Assembly (NCBI RefSeq): GCF_023091745.1
Contig: NC_068922.1
Location: 26,450,001 to 26,514,000, forward strand
DNA: 64,000 nucleotides
From: Budorcas taxicolor
Lineage: Eukaryota; Chordata; Mammalia; Artiodactyla; Bovidae
Reading direction: 5' to 3'
In this document: positions 1-10,677 of the stretch, piece by piece
How positions within the stretch are numbered: the first letter of the stretch is position 1
How the letters are laid out: each line of letters starts with the position of its first letter
Translations under genes and position numbers: made by a program
Notes under the pieces: model-generated
Databases searched by the model: none
The model's input: the letters and a program-made list of their open reading frames with translations, nothing else
Told to the model about the DNA's origin: nothing

Positions 1-145
1 TGAAGACTCTTCTTTGAGAGTAAAGTTTAGAACATTCGTTATGGAACACAGAGTCCTCTCTAGTGGCCAGAATTCTTGAAGCTGTGTTGGAAGTAAATCT
101 ACTAAGTGGAAACAGCCAAAGAAGTCCTTTTTTAAAATGAGGGAC

Positions 146-263
146 TGTCAGGACTTCTCTGCTGGTCCAGTGGTTAAGACTCCATGCTTCCATGGAAGGG
201 GGCACAGGTTGAATCCCTGGGGAGCTAAGATTCTGTGTACCACATGGAGCTGCCAAAAAAAAA
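146..263 (+). mobile_element. CHR-type tRNA-Glu-derived SINE with perfect target-site duplication
   Basis: The sequence has the typical head (ggtccagtggttaagactcc), a B-box-like gttgaatccc and a short A-tail. It is flanked by a perfect 12-bp direct repeat, aaaatgagggac, at 134-145 and 264-275, so both ends are defined. Confidence 0.85.
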
Positions 264-433
264 AAAATGAGGGACCATTGTTCTGCTTTGAGTGGACCCT
301 CCCCAGCAATCCATTGACCTGAGAGAATCCATCGGGGTGACTTATCAACAAAAGGCTCACTTTCTTTGGTGAAGATTTTAGGGCCAGGGGAAATCTGCGT
401 AGACACACTTTTAGGAAAGAAATTTGCCTCACT

Positions 434-560
434 TGCATGCATGTGTGCAGAGTTGCTTCAGTCGTGTCTCACTCTTTGCAACCTATGGATTGTAGCCCAC
501 TGGGCTCCTCTGTCCATGGAATTCTCCGGGCAAGAATACTGGAGTGTGTTGCCATGCCCA
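434..560 (-). mobile_element. Bov-A unit SINE
   Basis: Read on the - strand this is the BovB-derived A unit: the segment around ccagtattcttgcc, then gaggagcc, then the cacgactgaagc-like end and a gcatgcatg tail at 434-446. Confidence 0.8.
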
Positions 561-1555
561 CTTTCCAAGCACAAGAACTCACTCTAAAATGGAAGAAATC
601 CATGAATTCCTGTCCCCCAGATCCAAAGGTGGCCCCCTGGTCACAGGGATCCCAGAGTGCTGTCCACATTACAAAGTGTCACAAGCACCTAGGGGCCTGC
701 CTTTCTCAGAAAGCACCTTTCTTCTCTGGTAACACTGTCAAGCTGAGATAGCTAAGAGGGTGCCAGGAGACCTGGCACTCCTGGGCATTGTCAACGGACC
801 TTTCTTTAATCTCTCCTGCCAGCAGGCTGCTGTGTACCTGGAAGAACCCATTGTCGTGGGCCCCTCTCAAGACTTTCTGGCCCAGCTGAAGGCTCCAGCA
901 CAGATCCTGCCAAATTACCAATTCTTAGTCCTACTCCCACGCCTAAGGGCCAGAGGTTCAGAAACTCAGTTCATTGGTTATGGGCCCTATGTCTTAGGCA
1001 AACCACTGTATGAAGCACAGTGTGGAGGCAAAGTCAAATATGCTAGGAAGCCTGTCTTCAAGGGTTTTAGAATCTAGTAGGGAGACTGCAGTCAACCATG
1101 GATTACAGGTCAAGGCAGAGGAATTAAAGGCTCAAGAGAGAGATTGTTCCTTCTAAACAGGGTTATTAAAGGAAAGGAAGCCTTCCCCCTGGGGTGTGGG
1201 GGCATGGAGCGTCATCAGGCAGAAGCAGAAGAAGGGCATTAAGGTGAAGAGCAGGGTCACAGAGGTTTGAGAGGGTCCTTGGGGAAAGTTCAGACAAACT
1301 TGGTTGGAGACCAAGATGGATTTGTGTCAGAGACCAGGAAGCTAGTGGAGCATCCGGAAGTCCTGCCCAGTGAGTCTCAGCGGAGGGTCTGCCTGCAGAG
1401 CCAAATCCAGTTGAAGGTAAATCCTTCAGCTGAACATCACTGCCACTCGAGCCCTTATTGTGCATAGAGATCTTTGTGTTTCTCGGGTTGGGGAAAAACC
1501 CTGGAGAAAGGTCCTCCTATAGCAGCCATAGTGGGGGTCTGAAGAGAGGCCACCT

Positions 1556-1803
1556 TTGGCCACCTGATGCAAAGAACTGACTCATTTGAAAAGACCCTGA
1601 TGCTGGGAAAGACTGAAGGCAGGAGGAGAGGGGGATGGCAGAAGATGAGATGGTTGGATAGCATCACCAACTCAATGGACATGAGTTTGAGTAAACTCCA
1701 GGAGTTGATGATGGACAGGGAGGCCTGGCGTGCTGCAGTCCATGGGGTTGCAGAAAATCGGATACGACTGAGTGACTGAACTGAACTGAACTGACTGAAC
1801 TGA
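1556..1803 (+). mobile_element. BovB LINE, 3' end fragment
   Basis: The + strand reads the C-terminal end of BovB ORF2 (peptide segments [11 protein letters not shown] and [25 protein letters not shown]) and ends in ctgaa repeats at about 1775-1803, the usual BovB tail. It is 5' truncated. Confidence 0.9.
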
Positions 1804-2106
1804 AGAGAGGAGTGGCATTTCCCGTGCTTTGGAAAGGCCACACTGGGTTCAAGGGGAGGTGGAGGCCAGGACTGAGGAGGAGCTACTGGAGCTTCACAGA
1901 GGACCAGGTGCAGGAGGAGTGGAGGGGAGAGATGCTCAGGGTAGGAAACAGAGATGTGGAGGGGGAAGGAGGAGATGAACCCAGGAGAGCTGCTTCCTGG
2001 GGCAGAATGTGTCATCAGAGACCAGCTCTTCAGGTGTCATTTATTAAAAAGCTGGTGCTTCTGTTTCCTTCACTTCCTTCTGAAATACTTTGTGTGTGTA
2101 TATATA

Positions 2107-2185
2107 TTGGGTTGGCCAGAAAGTTCATTGGAGTGTTTCTATAACATCTTATGGAAAACCTGAACAAACCTTTCAGCCGATCCAA
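2107..2185. mobile_element. Mariner-derived palindromic MITE
   Basis: The sequence starts ttgggttggccagaaagttc and ends with the imperfect inverted complement, aaacctttcagccgatccaa. These are the terminal inverted repeats of ruminant mariner elements, back to back with almost no internal sequence. It can fold into a hairpin of about 80 nt, the structure from which the bovine miR-2284/2285 family is thought to derive. Confidence 0.75.
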
Positions 2186-2585
2186 TGGAAAAGTCACACT
2201 CCAATTACACTAAGAATGACAGATGTTACAAAATGCTGACATACAATTTTTATATAGTGCTCTTTTTGCCTTGCTATATTTTCTGTTAATAATCCTTTAG
2301 AAATTCCAGAGCGTGTCCTCCCTGACAGATGTTACAGTTTTGCATATTGTGTTGAAGACAGTGAGGGACATTTTTGGGGAGATGTCTTTCATTGAGCTAA
2401 CATGAACTTGTATATAAAACACTTTTCTCAAATGTCACATCAGAAATCTAGCACCGTTGTGTTGGGAGTATATCATAGCGGCCTGGGTAAGTTTTTCAAT
2501 ACGCATATGCACAAGAGTCGGACAAGGCTTGGTGACTAAACCACCACAAGGATGTTTCCATTTTTACTGGCATCTAGGTAACAGG

Positions 2586-2852
2586 TTGGAGAAGGCAATA
2601 GCAACCCACTCCAGTGTTCTTGCCTGGAGAATCCCAGGGACAGAGGAGCCTGGTGGGCTGCTGCTCATGGGGTCGCACAGAGTCAGACACGACTGAATCG
2701 ACTTAGGATGCATGCATGCATTGGAGAAGGAAAGGGAAACCCAGTCCAGTGTTCTTGCCTGGAAATCCCAGGGATGGAGGAGCCTGGTGGGCTTCCGTCT
2801 ACGGCGTTGCACAGAGTCGGACATGACTGAAGCGACTTAGCAGCAGCATGCC
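2586..2852 (+). mobile_element. Bov-A2 dimeric SINE
   Basis: Two A units lie in tandem (2586-2706 and about 2720-2852), joined by the usual gcatgcatgcattggagaagg linker and ending in cttagcagcagcatg. This is the canonical Bov-A2 arrangement. Confidence 0.85.
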
Positions 2853-2929
2853 AGTCACACCTCAAAAGGAAACATTTCAGACTCTCCATGGTTTTCAGTG
2901 GATACCTGTAGCATTAGGTCACCATTAGA

Positions 2930-3110
2930 GCAAGGACCCTGTGGACAACCAGTGGCTTGAATCCCACTTGCTAGCTATGTGCTCTTGGGCAAGATGTCAC
3001 TCCATCTATAAAACTGGTACAATGACAGTGTGTACATCACAGGGCTACATGGATTAGATAAATTATCCATGTGAATCAATTAGAGCATTGCCTGCCACAT
3101 AGGAAATAGA
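2930..3110 (+). repeat. MIR-like ancient SINE
   Basis: Core features of MIR are visible: a 'ctagctatgtgctcttgggcaa' type core, a 'tctataaaactggtacaatgac' type segment, and the agggctacatggattagata tail region. It is diverged, so the boundaries are approximate. Confidence 0.6.
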
Positions 3111-3994
3111 AAATGTAGGTAGCATGTGAATGCTGAAAAATGTCCAAGTGATTCTCATATATCATCCACATACACACACATGCAAATCAAGCACCAAGGT
3201 ACTATAGAATAAAGTGCTTTATACAGAACTTAAAAAGAAAACTGCAAAGAGTGATAGGAGAGGAAAGAAAGAGAATGAAACCACACCACTAAGGTTTGAG
3301 GGCTGAATGCTTGGGAGGAAAAGGGGGCAAAAGGGGTGTGAGGAATTGAGGTCCAGAATAGAGGAGAGAGAAGAGATCTGGAAGGATGAAGAGGGGGCTA
3401 GTTAACCAGTTTGTTTGGGATCTTCTGAGCTTGGCATGCACAGGCGGGCACTGAGAAATGTCTCCCAAGAGCCCTAGGGGGCTCAGCTCTCTATAAACTT
3501 ACTGAAAGTCACAGAAGAATAACATCTCAAGGCAAAACATTTTGAAATGAACCTGAGGCTGCTTTTCACAAATTGCCAACATTTCTCACATGAACTAACG
3601 CCATGTTGTTGAATCACTGTCTGCATCTTTTTGCATTTTTATGAGGCAGCCCCTCTGGGAGAATTCAGGGACCAGTCAGTGGGGGGCTTGAGAGCTTCTA
3701 GTCTAAAAAGACAAATGGGCCACTGTGTAGAAGTAAACACCCTCAGTCAGAAACGTGGAAAACAGCTATTTTCTTCTCCATTTAGTGTCATTACTGATAA
3801 AGCTGCATTTTGTCAGTATTGGGCATCCAGCTATAGAATAGTATAGAACGTACCGAATGGCTGTGTACATATGCCCAGGGTCACAAAGCTCTAAATGATA
3901 GAGTTGAACTTAGTAGCAAGAGCCAGGCTTATTTACTGTTTATTGTGTTGGATGTGGTTATAAGCACTTTATCCAAATGATTTATTATCTTTTA

Positions 3995-4218
3995 ACATTT
4001 AGTTATTTGACTGCGTTGAGTCTTATTTGCATGTGGCACACAGGGTCTTTTGGTGCAGTGAACAGGCTCTCTAGTTGTTGCACGCAGGCTCAGTAGTTGC
4101 AGCGCGTAGACTTAGTTGCTCTATGGTATGTGGGATCTTACTTCCCCGACCAGAGATTGAACCGACATCCTCTGCATTGCAAGGTGAATTCTTAACCACT
4201 GGACCACAAGGAGGTCCC
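3995..4218 (-). mobile_element. CHR-type SINE, long form
   Basis: On the - strand it begins with a head resembling ggacctccttgtggtccagt and contains a B-box-like motif. The + strand shows the repeated agttgttgcacgcaggct and agttgcagcgcg modules typical of this family. Confidence 0.75.
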
Positions 4219-4224
4219 AAACAA

Positions 4225-4356
4225 TTTCCTATTATTCTCCTTATATAGACAAGGGAATCTAGGCATGGAGAGGTTAAGGTAACCTGCTCAAGGTCACACA
4301 GCTAGCAAGTGATAGAACCTGGATGCAAACTCAGACTGTCTGGCTCCTGAGCTCCC
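4225..4356 (+). repeat. MIR SINE
   Basis: The MIR core is clear: gaggttaaggtaacctgctc, then caaggtcacacagctagcaa, then a gaacctggatgc motif. Confidence 0.75.
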
Positions 4357-6103
4357 CTCCCTTAACCAAAACTTACCTACTGCTCAGAGCCCAGGTTTCT
4401 TGACTCTAGTTTCATTCTAAAGAGCAAAGAGCTGTTTTCCTAGAAGGAGCTTTTCGATACCCGTTTCTTTATTATCCATGAAGTCTTTCAGTCCTCTGTC
4501 CAGGGGTATAGCCATCCCATCTGGTCATGAACCACCTTGGCTTCTTTCCTCACTTCCAATATATCTGACAGCCAATGTCAAAGCTAAAGAAAGGCCAGAC
4601 AGTGAGCCAGACTATTCATCGATTCAGATAAGATCCCTAGGCCAGTAAGTGTTCCCTGACGGGCCAGCTGCTGACCGCCATTCATCAAGTAGAGGAATGG
4701 GCTCTTTCCTGGCATCTCATTTCTTCCCAAGGTCCTCGCACCTTGAGTGCTGGGAGTAGGGTGAGCCCCGTCCGTCACTCAGCTGGAGGAGGGCCAGTAC
4801 TGCTCAACCCTGTGGAGGAGCCGCTGCGTGTTGTCCTGCTCTCCTTCCTCCTGTGAGTCTGTTGGTGCCAAGGTCACGTTCCCGAGTCTCCTCCTCGAGG
4901 ATGCCTCGGTCTCTCAGAGACAGGCGCAGAGGCTCATGGGAAGTGAGCTGCTGCTCTCCCGGGAGCTGGAGGAGGAGGAGGGTTGAGCAGCAAGGTGAGT
5001 GAGAAGGAGCGACGCTGAAGGCAGTTGCAGAACTTGGCAGAGATGATACTTGATTGGCCTTAAAAGATTAAATATCAATAGGATGTAACCAACTGAAGCC
5101 ATAGGAGGTGATATTCCAGGAAGAGGAAATAGCACCAGGAGACCCAAGATCATGAGACTAGAATTTTCTGAGAACTAAACAGACTTTGGCGTGATGAAAA
5201 GTGGTTCAGGAAACTGACAGGACTCCAGACTAGGCGCATAGCCTGGAATCTAGTGTGGGGACACCGTGAGCCATACCCTACAAATTGGAACTTAGGCTGG
5301 AGGCAAACGGAAGAGGAGAGAGCTGTAAACAGAACTGGAAAATAACTATGGTCCCCGGTGGAGGAGGAAATGGAAACCAAACATCAGCTAAGACAGTATA
5401 TCCAGATTAAAATACTAATAATAATAGCAATTTTTATTATTAAAGGACTCTGAACCAGGACGGTGGTTTAGGAGTTTCAAACAGCATAACCCCCCGAGCT
5501 GAGCATCACTGTGACTGGTGAGAGAGTATCCTGCTTACCAAGGGTGTTGGAACAAATAGGCTGAAAGCTGCCATGGGAGCCACAGGCTATCTTCCCTGCA
5601 GTCCAAAAGGATATCTCTGGATGAGAAAAGAGATGGAAGCAGGGTATGAGCTAGCTATTGTAAAAGAACACATTTGAAACAGTCATCAACTGAGTGGAAA
5701 GAAGGAGGAACTGGACTGGGAAAAGAACAAAATTCAGCCTCGGAATGAGCCATTGCTCTGAGCCCCAGGCCACTACAGTTGGGTCAGAGGCGGGAACACT
5801 GAAGGCACATGAGGGACCCCCTGGTGCCCTGCTCTGTGGTGGCCAAAGGAGGGACCCTGGACAGGCTGGCCCCAGTCACTCAGAGCTCTCAGACCACCAT
5901 GGAGCTGAAGAGAGATACCAGCCTTTCCCTGCTCTCTTTGTAGACAAAGGAAAGGCTGTAGATTTTGAAGGGTCCCCCTCTTGTTTTGTAAGTTAACGTC
6001 ATGCTGGAGTCTGAGAAACAGTGCCAAGCACCCTGAGCCCTCCCAAGGGGTCGTCTGAGCCTGTCATGGGTGCCACCCTCTTCACCTGATTTGTTTCCTT
6101 TAG

Positions 6104-6182
6104 GGCCAACTCTGTGACCTGGAATCCGCATAAGATGATGGGCGTTCCTTTGCAGTGCTCTGCTCTCCTGGTTAGAGAAGAG
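6104..6182 (+). CDS. GAD2: GAD2 coding exon with the PLP-binding lysine
   Basis: This exon encodes residues 387-412 of glutamate decarboxylase 65, which converts glutamate to GABA and CO2 on synaptic-vesicle-associated membranes. After one base completing the previous codon, the frame reads [10 protein letters not shown] and continues [16 protein letters not shown]. The lysine in NPHK is K396, the Schiff-base residue for pyridoxal phosphate in group II decarboxylases. Counting back 199 residues from the stop places it exactly at 396, which supports the exon set. The acceptor is cctttag (6097-6103) and the donor gtatgt begins at 6183. The + strand frame shows no stop or frameshift. PATHIS the 2-residue difference needed to call GAD1 is not in this exon; paralogue identity rests on the last exon. 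Confidence 0.95.
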
Positions 6183-7021
6183 GTATGTCTTTCCTCACTC
6201 GTGGCCACATCTGCAGTTGGGGTTGGATAGAGTAACGTGTGCAGTGACAAAATTAAGACCATTTTACAGAATGGAACAGTGAGCCACATCCACAGTAGGG
6301 GAAATTGCCAATGAGGATAGCTGTAAAGCCCTGCTCTTATGTCCAAATATAAGATGGTTATATTCTGACTAGACGAGACAGTCATGTTCCATGCGTGGCT
6401 GAATTATTGTGCTTGTGAAGAAGGCATAGGACATTAGGTTGTACTCAGCTGCAGGGTCAACAGTGGGTCAAGAGAGAAATACCATTCAAAAATTAGTCAT
6501 GGGATTGAAAGAAGTGGAGTTTCAGGGTGAGGGAGGTGGCAGTCCCTCACTGGCCTCTGGTTAAACCACACTTGGAGTGGTTTGCTCAGGTTAGCACCTA
6601 ATTGTATAGGAGACCCCATCAAGCAAGACCTCCAATAGTGAGGAACATTAATCTACATGAACAGAGGTACTTGAAAGAACTAAAGATGTTTAATCTAAGC
6701 TAGGAAAGGTTTAACTTAAAGGGATGAGAGGAAAGCAGCCTTCACAACATAAATGACTCAGGCTGGAGAGATTTGTTTTTTATTTAAGGCTTCAGGGAGC
6801 TGAGTTAGTCACATTGGATGGTACGGCTTTGATGACAAAATCACAATAACCATGATTTGAAGTCTGACTTGGGGTCAATAAAAGGAACGCTTTTCTAAAA
6901 ATTAAGCCGCCCAACAGGTAATGAATGACTTTTGTAGGAATAAATTCATCATCAGGGGAGCTGACTGAATGGAGATTGGACAAGCACTTGTTAGAAAGAG
7001 GATGGAAAAATACAAGGGGCT

Positions 7022-7132
7022 GGAATAGGGACTGCCCGACTCCATGCTTCCACCTTCCAGGGGCAAGGTTTCAATTTCTTGGAACTAAGGTCCCACATGC
7101 CTCGTGGCATGACCAAAAAAGAAGAAGGGGGA
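7022..7132 (+). mobile_element. CHR-type tRNA-derived SINE
   Basis: The body reads gactccatgcttccacctt, then a degenerate B box (aaggtttcaatttc), then ggaactaaggtcccacatgc and an A-rich tail with gaagaa. It is closely similar in layout to the SINE at 146-263. Confidence 0.75.
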
Positions 7133-8457
7133 AGCAATAGATGAACAGCTCTAGGATCCCTTTGAAATCCAAGAGTTCATAACATTTCTTTTATAGAGGT
7201 CCAAGGAATAATACCATTCTATTAGATGATATTCTGTGATAAGAGAGTTCTTGGTTTTCAAAAAAAACTTGGAATATATTAGCTTAAAGAGTTGAAAACA
7301 AGTTTCATAATTTCAGGGAGTATCTGAACCTTTAATTGCTGATATATTTTATAAATATCTGAAAAATAATGATATTTATGATGGTTTCTGAAGTTTATTT
7401 GATCAGGGGAATTTTTCTGACAGCAACTCTTTTACAGCCATAAGCTAGTCATGTATTTTAAAGTTTGGAATATAGTGGTTCAGAATCAGAATATGATCTC
7501 CCCTTTTTATCTCACTTCTACTTGTCCTTTTGTACAAGGAGACTGGTGCTGTCTTACCTTTTAGAAGTCATGTGCTCTGAGTTGCTTTTCCTATCCCAGT
7601 AGAAGCTGGTCTGGTCTATCCATGATTCCACACTCCCTGGGTGGTCTCCCTTAGGATTGAAGGCACCTAGCTATGAGCTTGCATGGCTGGGGGAAAAATG
7701 GTGCCAAGTTTCTGGGACCATGAAACAAAATAGATTCACCTATTGCAATTTTTAGTCTTATTGGCTTTCGAGTCCCATTCTACTGCTCTATTACAATTAC
7801 ATTGTACTGAATTTCTCCCACTCTCAAACAAATAATGAATTCCACCGAATATGATGTCCAGACTACAAGACTGAGCCCCGATCTGTTATTACCATCTGGG
7901 GACCTAGTCTGGTCTTTGAGGATCTAGACCAAATTTTAGCTGCATTTCGTTTTAGTTTGGAGAACTTTCAAAAGGGGCTCTCACTTCTAACTTCAACCAA
8001 GTGATCACAGTTTAGTCTTTTCTTCTCTTGTCATGAGTCACAAAGGGAAAAAGTCAATGCCAAATTTTCTGTAAAATTACAATTACACTGTAGATAACCA
8101 AAGCGTCAAAGACTTCCTGTGGCCCATGACAAATTGCAGTGTGGTAAGGAGGCTGACGATGCTGTTTTAGTCAGAGAACATGATTCATTCACTGGTCTCT
8201 GAAATAGTTCAATCACTTTGCCACCCATTTTCCATAGTTAGCTGGTGGTGCCAGGGTAAATTAATGGTCACTGACAACGAAACTTTCCACTGTAACTACC
8301 ATAAGCAAGTGAGCATGAAAACACAGTGCCCAAACTCTAATCCCTCTTGAGAGAGAAGCATGACATCTGAAAGATTCACTATTTTGAAGACCTCAGAGTA
8401 CCGATGTCTTTATTTTTTTAGATTTTAGCATCTCAAGGTAATAGCAATGAATTGTAC

Positions 8458-8672
8458 TGGGTTTCCCAGGTGACTCACTGATAAAGAATCCTGCTGCCAA
8501 GCAGGTAATGGAGGTTCCACCCCTGGGTCGGGAAGATCCCCTGAAAAAGGAAATGGCAACCCACTCCAGTATTCTTGCCTGGGAAATCCCATGGTCAGAG
8601 GAGCCTGACAGGCTACAGTCCATGGGGTTGCAAAGAGTTGGATATGACTTAACAACTAAACCACCACCACCA
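8458..8672 (+). mobile_element. Bov-tA SINE
   Basis: A tRNA-like head (gggtttcccaggtgactcac) is followed by the BovB-derived A unit (ggaaatggcaacccactcca) and a short ccaccaccaccac tail. Confidence 0.9.
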
Positions 8673-9374
8673 CAATGAACTGTCCTAAAAACTGTGATTT
8701 CCATAAAGAACTCAAACCCTTACAGCTAAATGATAAAGTACTTGAACTCAATATGAATGAAACAGTAGGAGAATCACACTAATGATAATTTATAAAACCA
8801 AAGAGTTTTCAAAATAGTTTGATTAAGCAAAACCAGAACATCAGGACATCCTCCCAATGAACATTATTATACTCTGACTGTGATTTTAAAAAAAATTAAA
8901 AAAAGCCTTCTTACTGAAATTCACCTGAGCTGGATTTACATCCCAACTGTTCCATTTCTAGGTAAATCTACAGAGCAGCTTACATAAAGTTTTTGACGTC
9001 CAGTCTCATCTGTAAGATTGGAATTATTAATAACCAGCCACAATAAAGGGTATTGTGAAGCTTAAGCAGAAATAATCAACAAATTGAAAAAAAAAAATGA
9101 ATTCCATCTCTTAAGAAGGAGAGTAAAAGTATAAATATGCCCTGATGTTAACCTCTGGTAATAGCTGACCCTAAGCCATTCTTTCCCATAGAACTGACCT
9201 ATCGCAACAGTCTATCCTGCTCAGATACTTGTCTCACTTTTTTTTCTCATGTAATTCTTACTGTTTTCTTTCTTCAGGATATTCAGCTCCTCTTTCTTAT
9301 ATATTTTTGTTAATAATTTCCAGCACAAGGTAAACCCAATAGAACACTTTATAAAGTCAGTAGCGAGTTTCCTA

Positions 9375-9572
9375 AGGGCTTCCCTGGTGATTCAGATGGT
9401 AAAAAATCTGCTTGCAATGCAGGAGACCTGGATCAGGAAGATCCCCTGGAGGATGGCATGGCAACCCACTCCAGTATTCTTGCCTGGAGAATCCCAATGG
9501 ACAGAGGAGCCTGGCTGGCTGCAGTCCACGGGGTCGCAAAGAGTCAGACATGACTGAGCAACTAAGCACAGG
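9375..9572 (+). mobile_element. Bov-tA SINE abutting a GAD2 splice acceptor
   Basis: The head is gggcttccctggtgattcag and the A unit ends gactgagcaactaagcacag. An 8-bp direct repeat, gtttccta, flanks it at 9367-9374 and 9573-9580. The right-hand copy is part of the pyrimidine tract leading to the exon at 9601, so the insertion lies 28 bp upstream of the exon. Confidence 0.92.
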
Positions 9573-9600
9573 GTTTCCTAGCTTTTCTCTTCTCTTCTAG

Positions 9601-9750
9601 GGATTGATGCAGAGTTGCAACCAGATGCATGCCTCCTACCTCTTCCAACAAGATAAACACTATGACCTGTCCTATGACACTGGAGACAAGGCCTTGCAGT
9701 GCGGACGCCACGTTGATGTTTTTAAACTCTGGCTAATGTGGAGGGCAAAG
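9601..9750 (+). CDS. GAD2: GAD2 coding exon GLMQ to WRAK
   Basis: This 150-bp, phase-0 exon encodes residues 413-462 of GAD65, part of the C-terminal side of the PLP-dependent aspartate-aminotransferase-type fold. The translation contains [20 protein letters not shown] and [17 protein letters not shown], which match the GAD family at sight. The donor gtgagc begins at 9751. The acceptor is a strong pyrimidine tract (9581-9599) and TAG, but the region where a branch point is expected is occupied by the end of a Bov-tA SINE, which is unusual. The frame is open throughout and continues into the next exon (GTTGFEAHV) without loss of phase. Confidence 0.95.
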
Positions 9751-10677
9751 GTGAGCACCCCAGAATTGGCTGAATGGCAACTAAAAACAGACACTGTATC
9801 TGGTGACCCTTGTTAGGACATGTCAAAAATTGACTTCCAAATTGAAAATTACTTACTCAAGACTAAGTTTCCTGAATCCTAGATCTAGTAATCTGCATTC
9901 TACATGGGCAGAGATATAAGAAATCTGTTGTGTGTTTGTTGTTTTTTGTTTAAACCAAATTGCTTCTAATGCTTATTTATCTAAAAAACCAATCCATGTT
10001 GCTTTATACAGCAGACTCTCTGGATTCCTAAGAGCTGTTTCACTGCTGTTCCTGTCCCAACTCTTGGTTTTTACCCAGTGATTGATCATTTGGGTAGGTT
10101 AAATGTAGACTATTTGTTTGGAGAACAAAAAAGAAAAGGAAAAAATCAGCATGATAGCTTGTTTGTGTCATTTTGTAGAGTAACCTCTAGTTATAAAGCT
10201 TTTTTCAAAGACCCTGGAACTTCCTAGTGACCTCCTTTAGTTTGGTTTCTCTATTTGCCTCAGAATTTAACTAGGGATGATCACGCCTCTCTCAGACATG
10301 GAACTCTGTAACTAATGTTGTATGCTACTGGCTGGACCTGATTATAGCTTCCAAGAGCACACATGTGTGGTTAAATGTAAGCAGGCTGGGAAGGTCAAAG
10401 ATTTTATTTTTCACTTTGACCAGATTTCTAACTTAAATGTCACAGCTTGGTGACTTTCCACCTCGTTTCATTTATCTCCCACAGGAGGCAATGGCTAGAG
10501 CCAGTGAGGACATGCTGGAAAAACCCAACCGCTAGGAAAGCCCAACTGTTAAGAGTATGTGCGGGAAACATGACGAAGGGAGAGATGAGAGGGAAGCTGG
10601 TGAGACCTAGGTCCAGTGTGTTTGGGAAATGGTCCACAAATTTGACTCTCAGCTTTCTTTCCTTTAATATTTAGTTA

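Larger units (their letters stand above)
1..6103 (+). other. GAD2: GAD2 intron (3' part), upstream of the K396 exon
   Basis: This stretch precedes the first recognisable GAD2 exon and ends in a pyrimidine-rich tract and TAG acceptor at 6101-6103. I looked for the preceding GAD65 exon, which encodes the segment just before [10 protein letters not shown], and did not find it, so the intron must begin left of position 1. It holds CHR, Bov-A, BovB, mariner and MIR repeats, listed separately. Apart from those, 561-1555, 3111-3994 and 4357-6103 show nothing I can identify. Confidence 0.75.
6183..9600 (+). other. GAD2: GAD2 intron between the K396 exon and the GLMQ exon
   Basis: The intron runs from the gtatgt donor at 6183 to the ttctag acceptor at 9595-9600. 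It contains a CHR SINE near 7.0 kb and Bov-tA SINEs at 8.46 kb and 9.375 kb. The last of these sits directly against the polypyrimidine tract. Outside the SINEs, 6183-7020, 7131-8457 and 8673-9366 contain nothing recognisable, although 6600-6760 resembles a diverged old repeat that I could not name. Confidence 0.9.

Noticed and set aside
146..190. tRNA-like A/B-box sequence (also in other CHR and Bov-tA copies)
   Set aside because: These are SINE heads, not tRNA genes; no cloverleaf with an anticodon arm is preserved.
5680..5720. ctgagtggaaag near 5690, resembling the end of the preceding GAD2 exon (KWKLSGVER)
   Set aside because: Neighbouring codons do not give the GAD65 sequence and no donor follows, so the match is chance.
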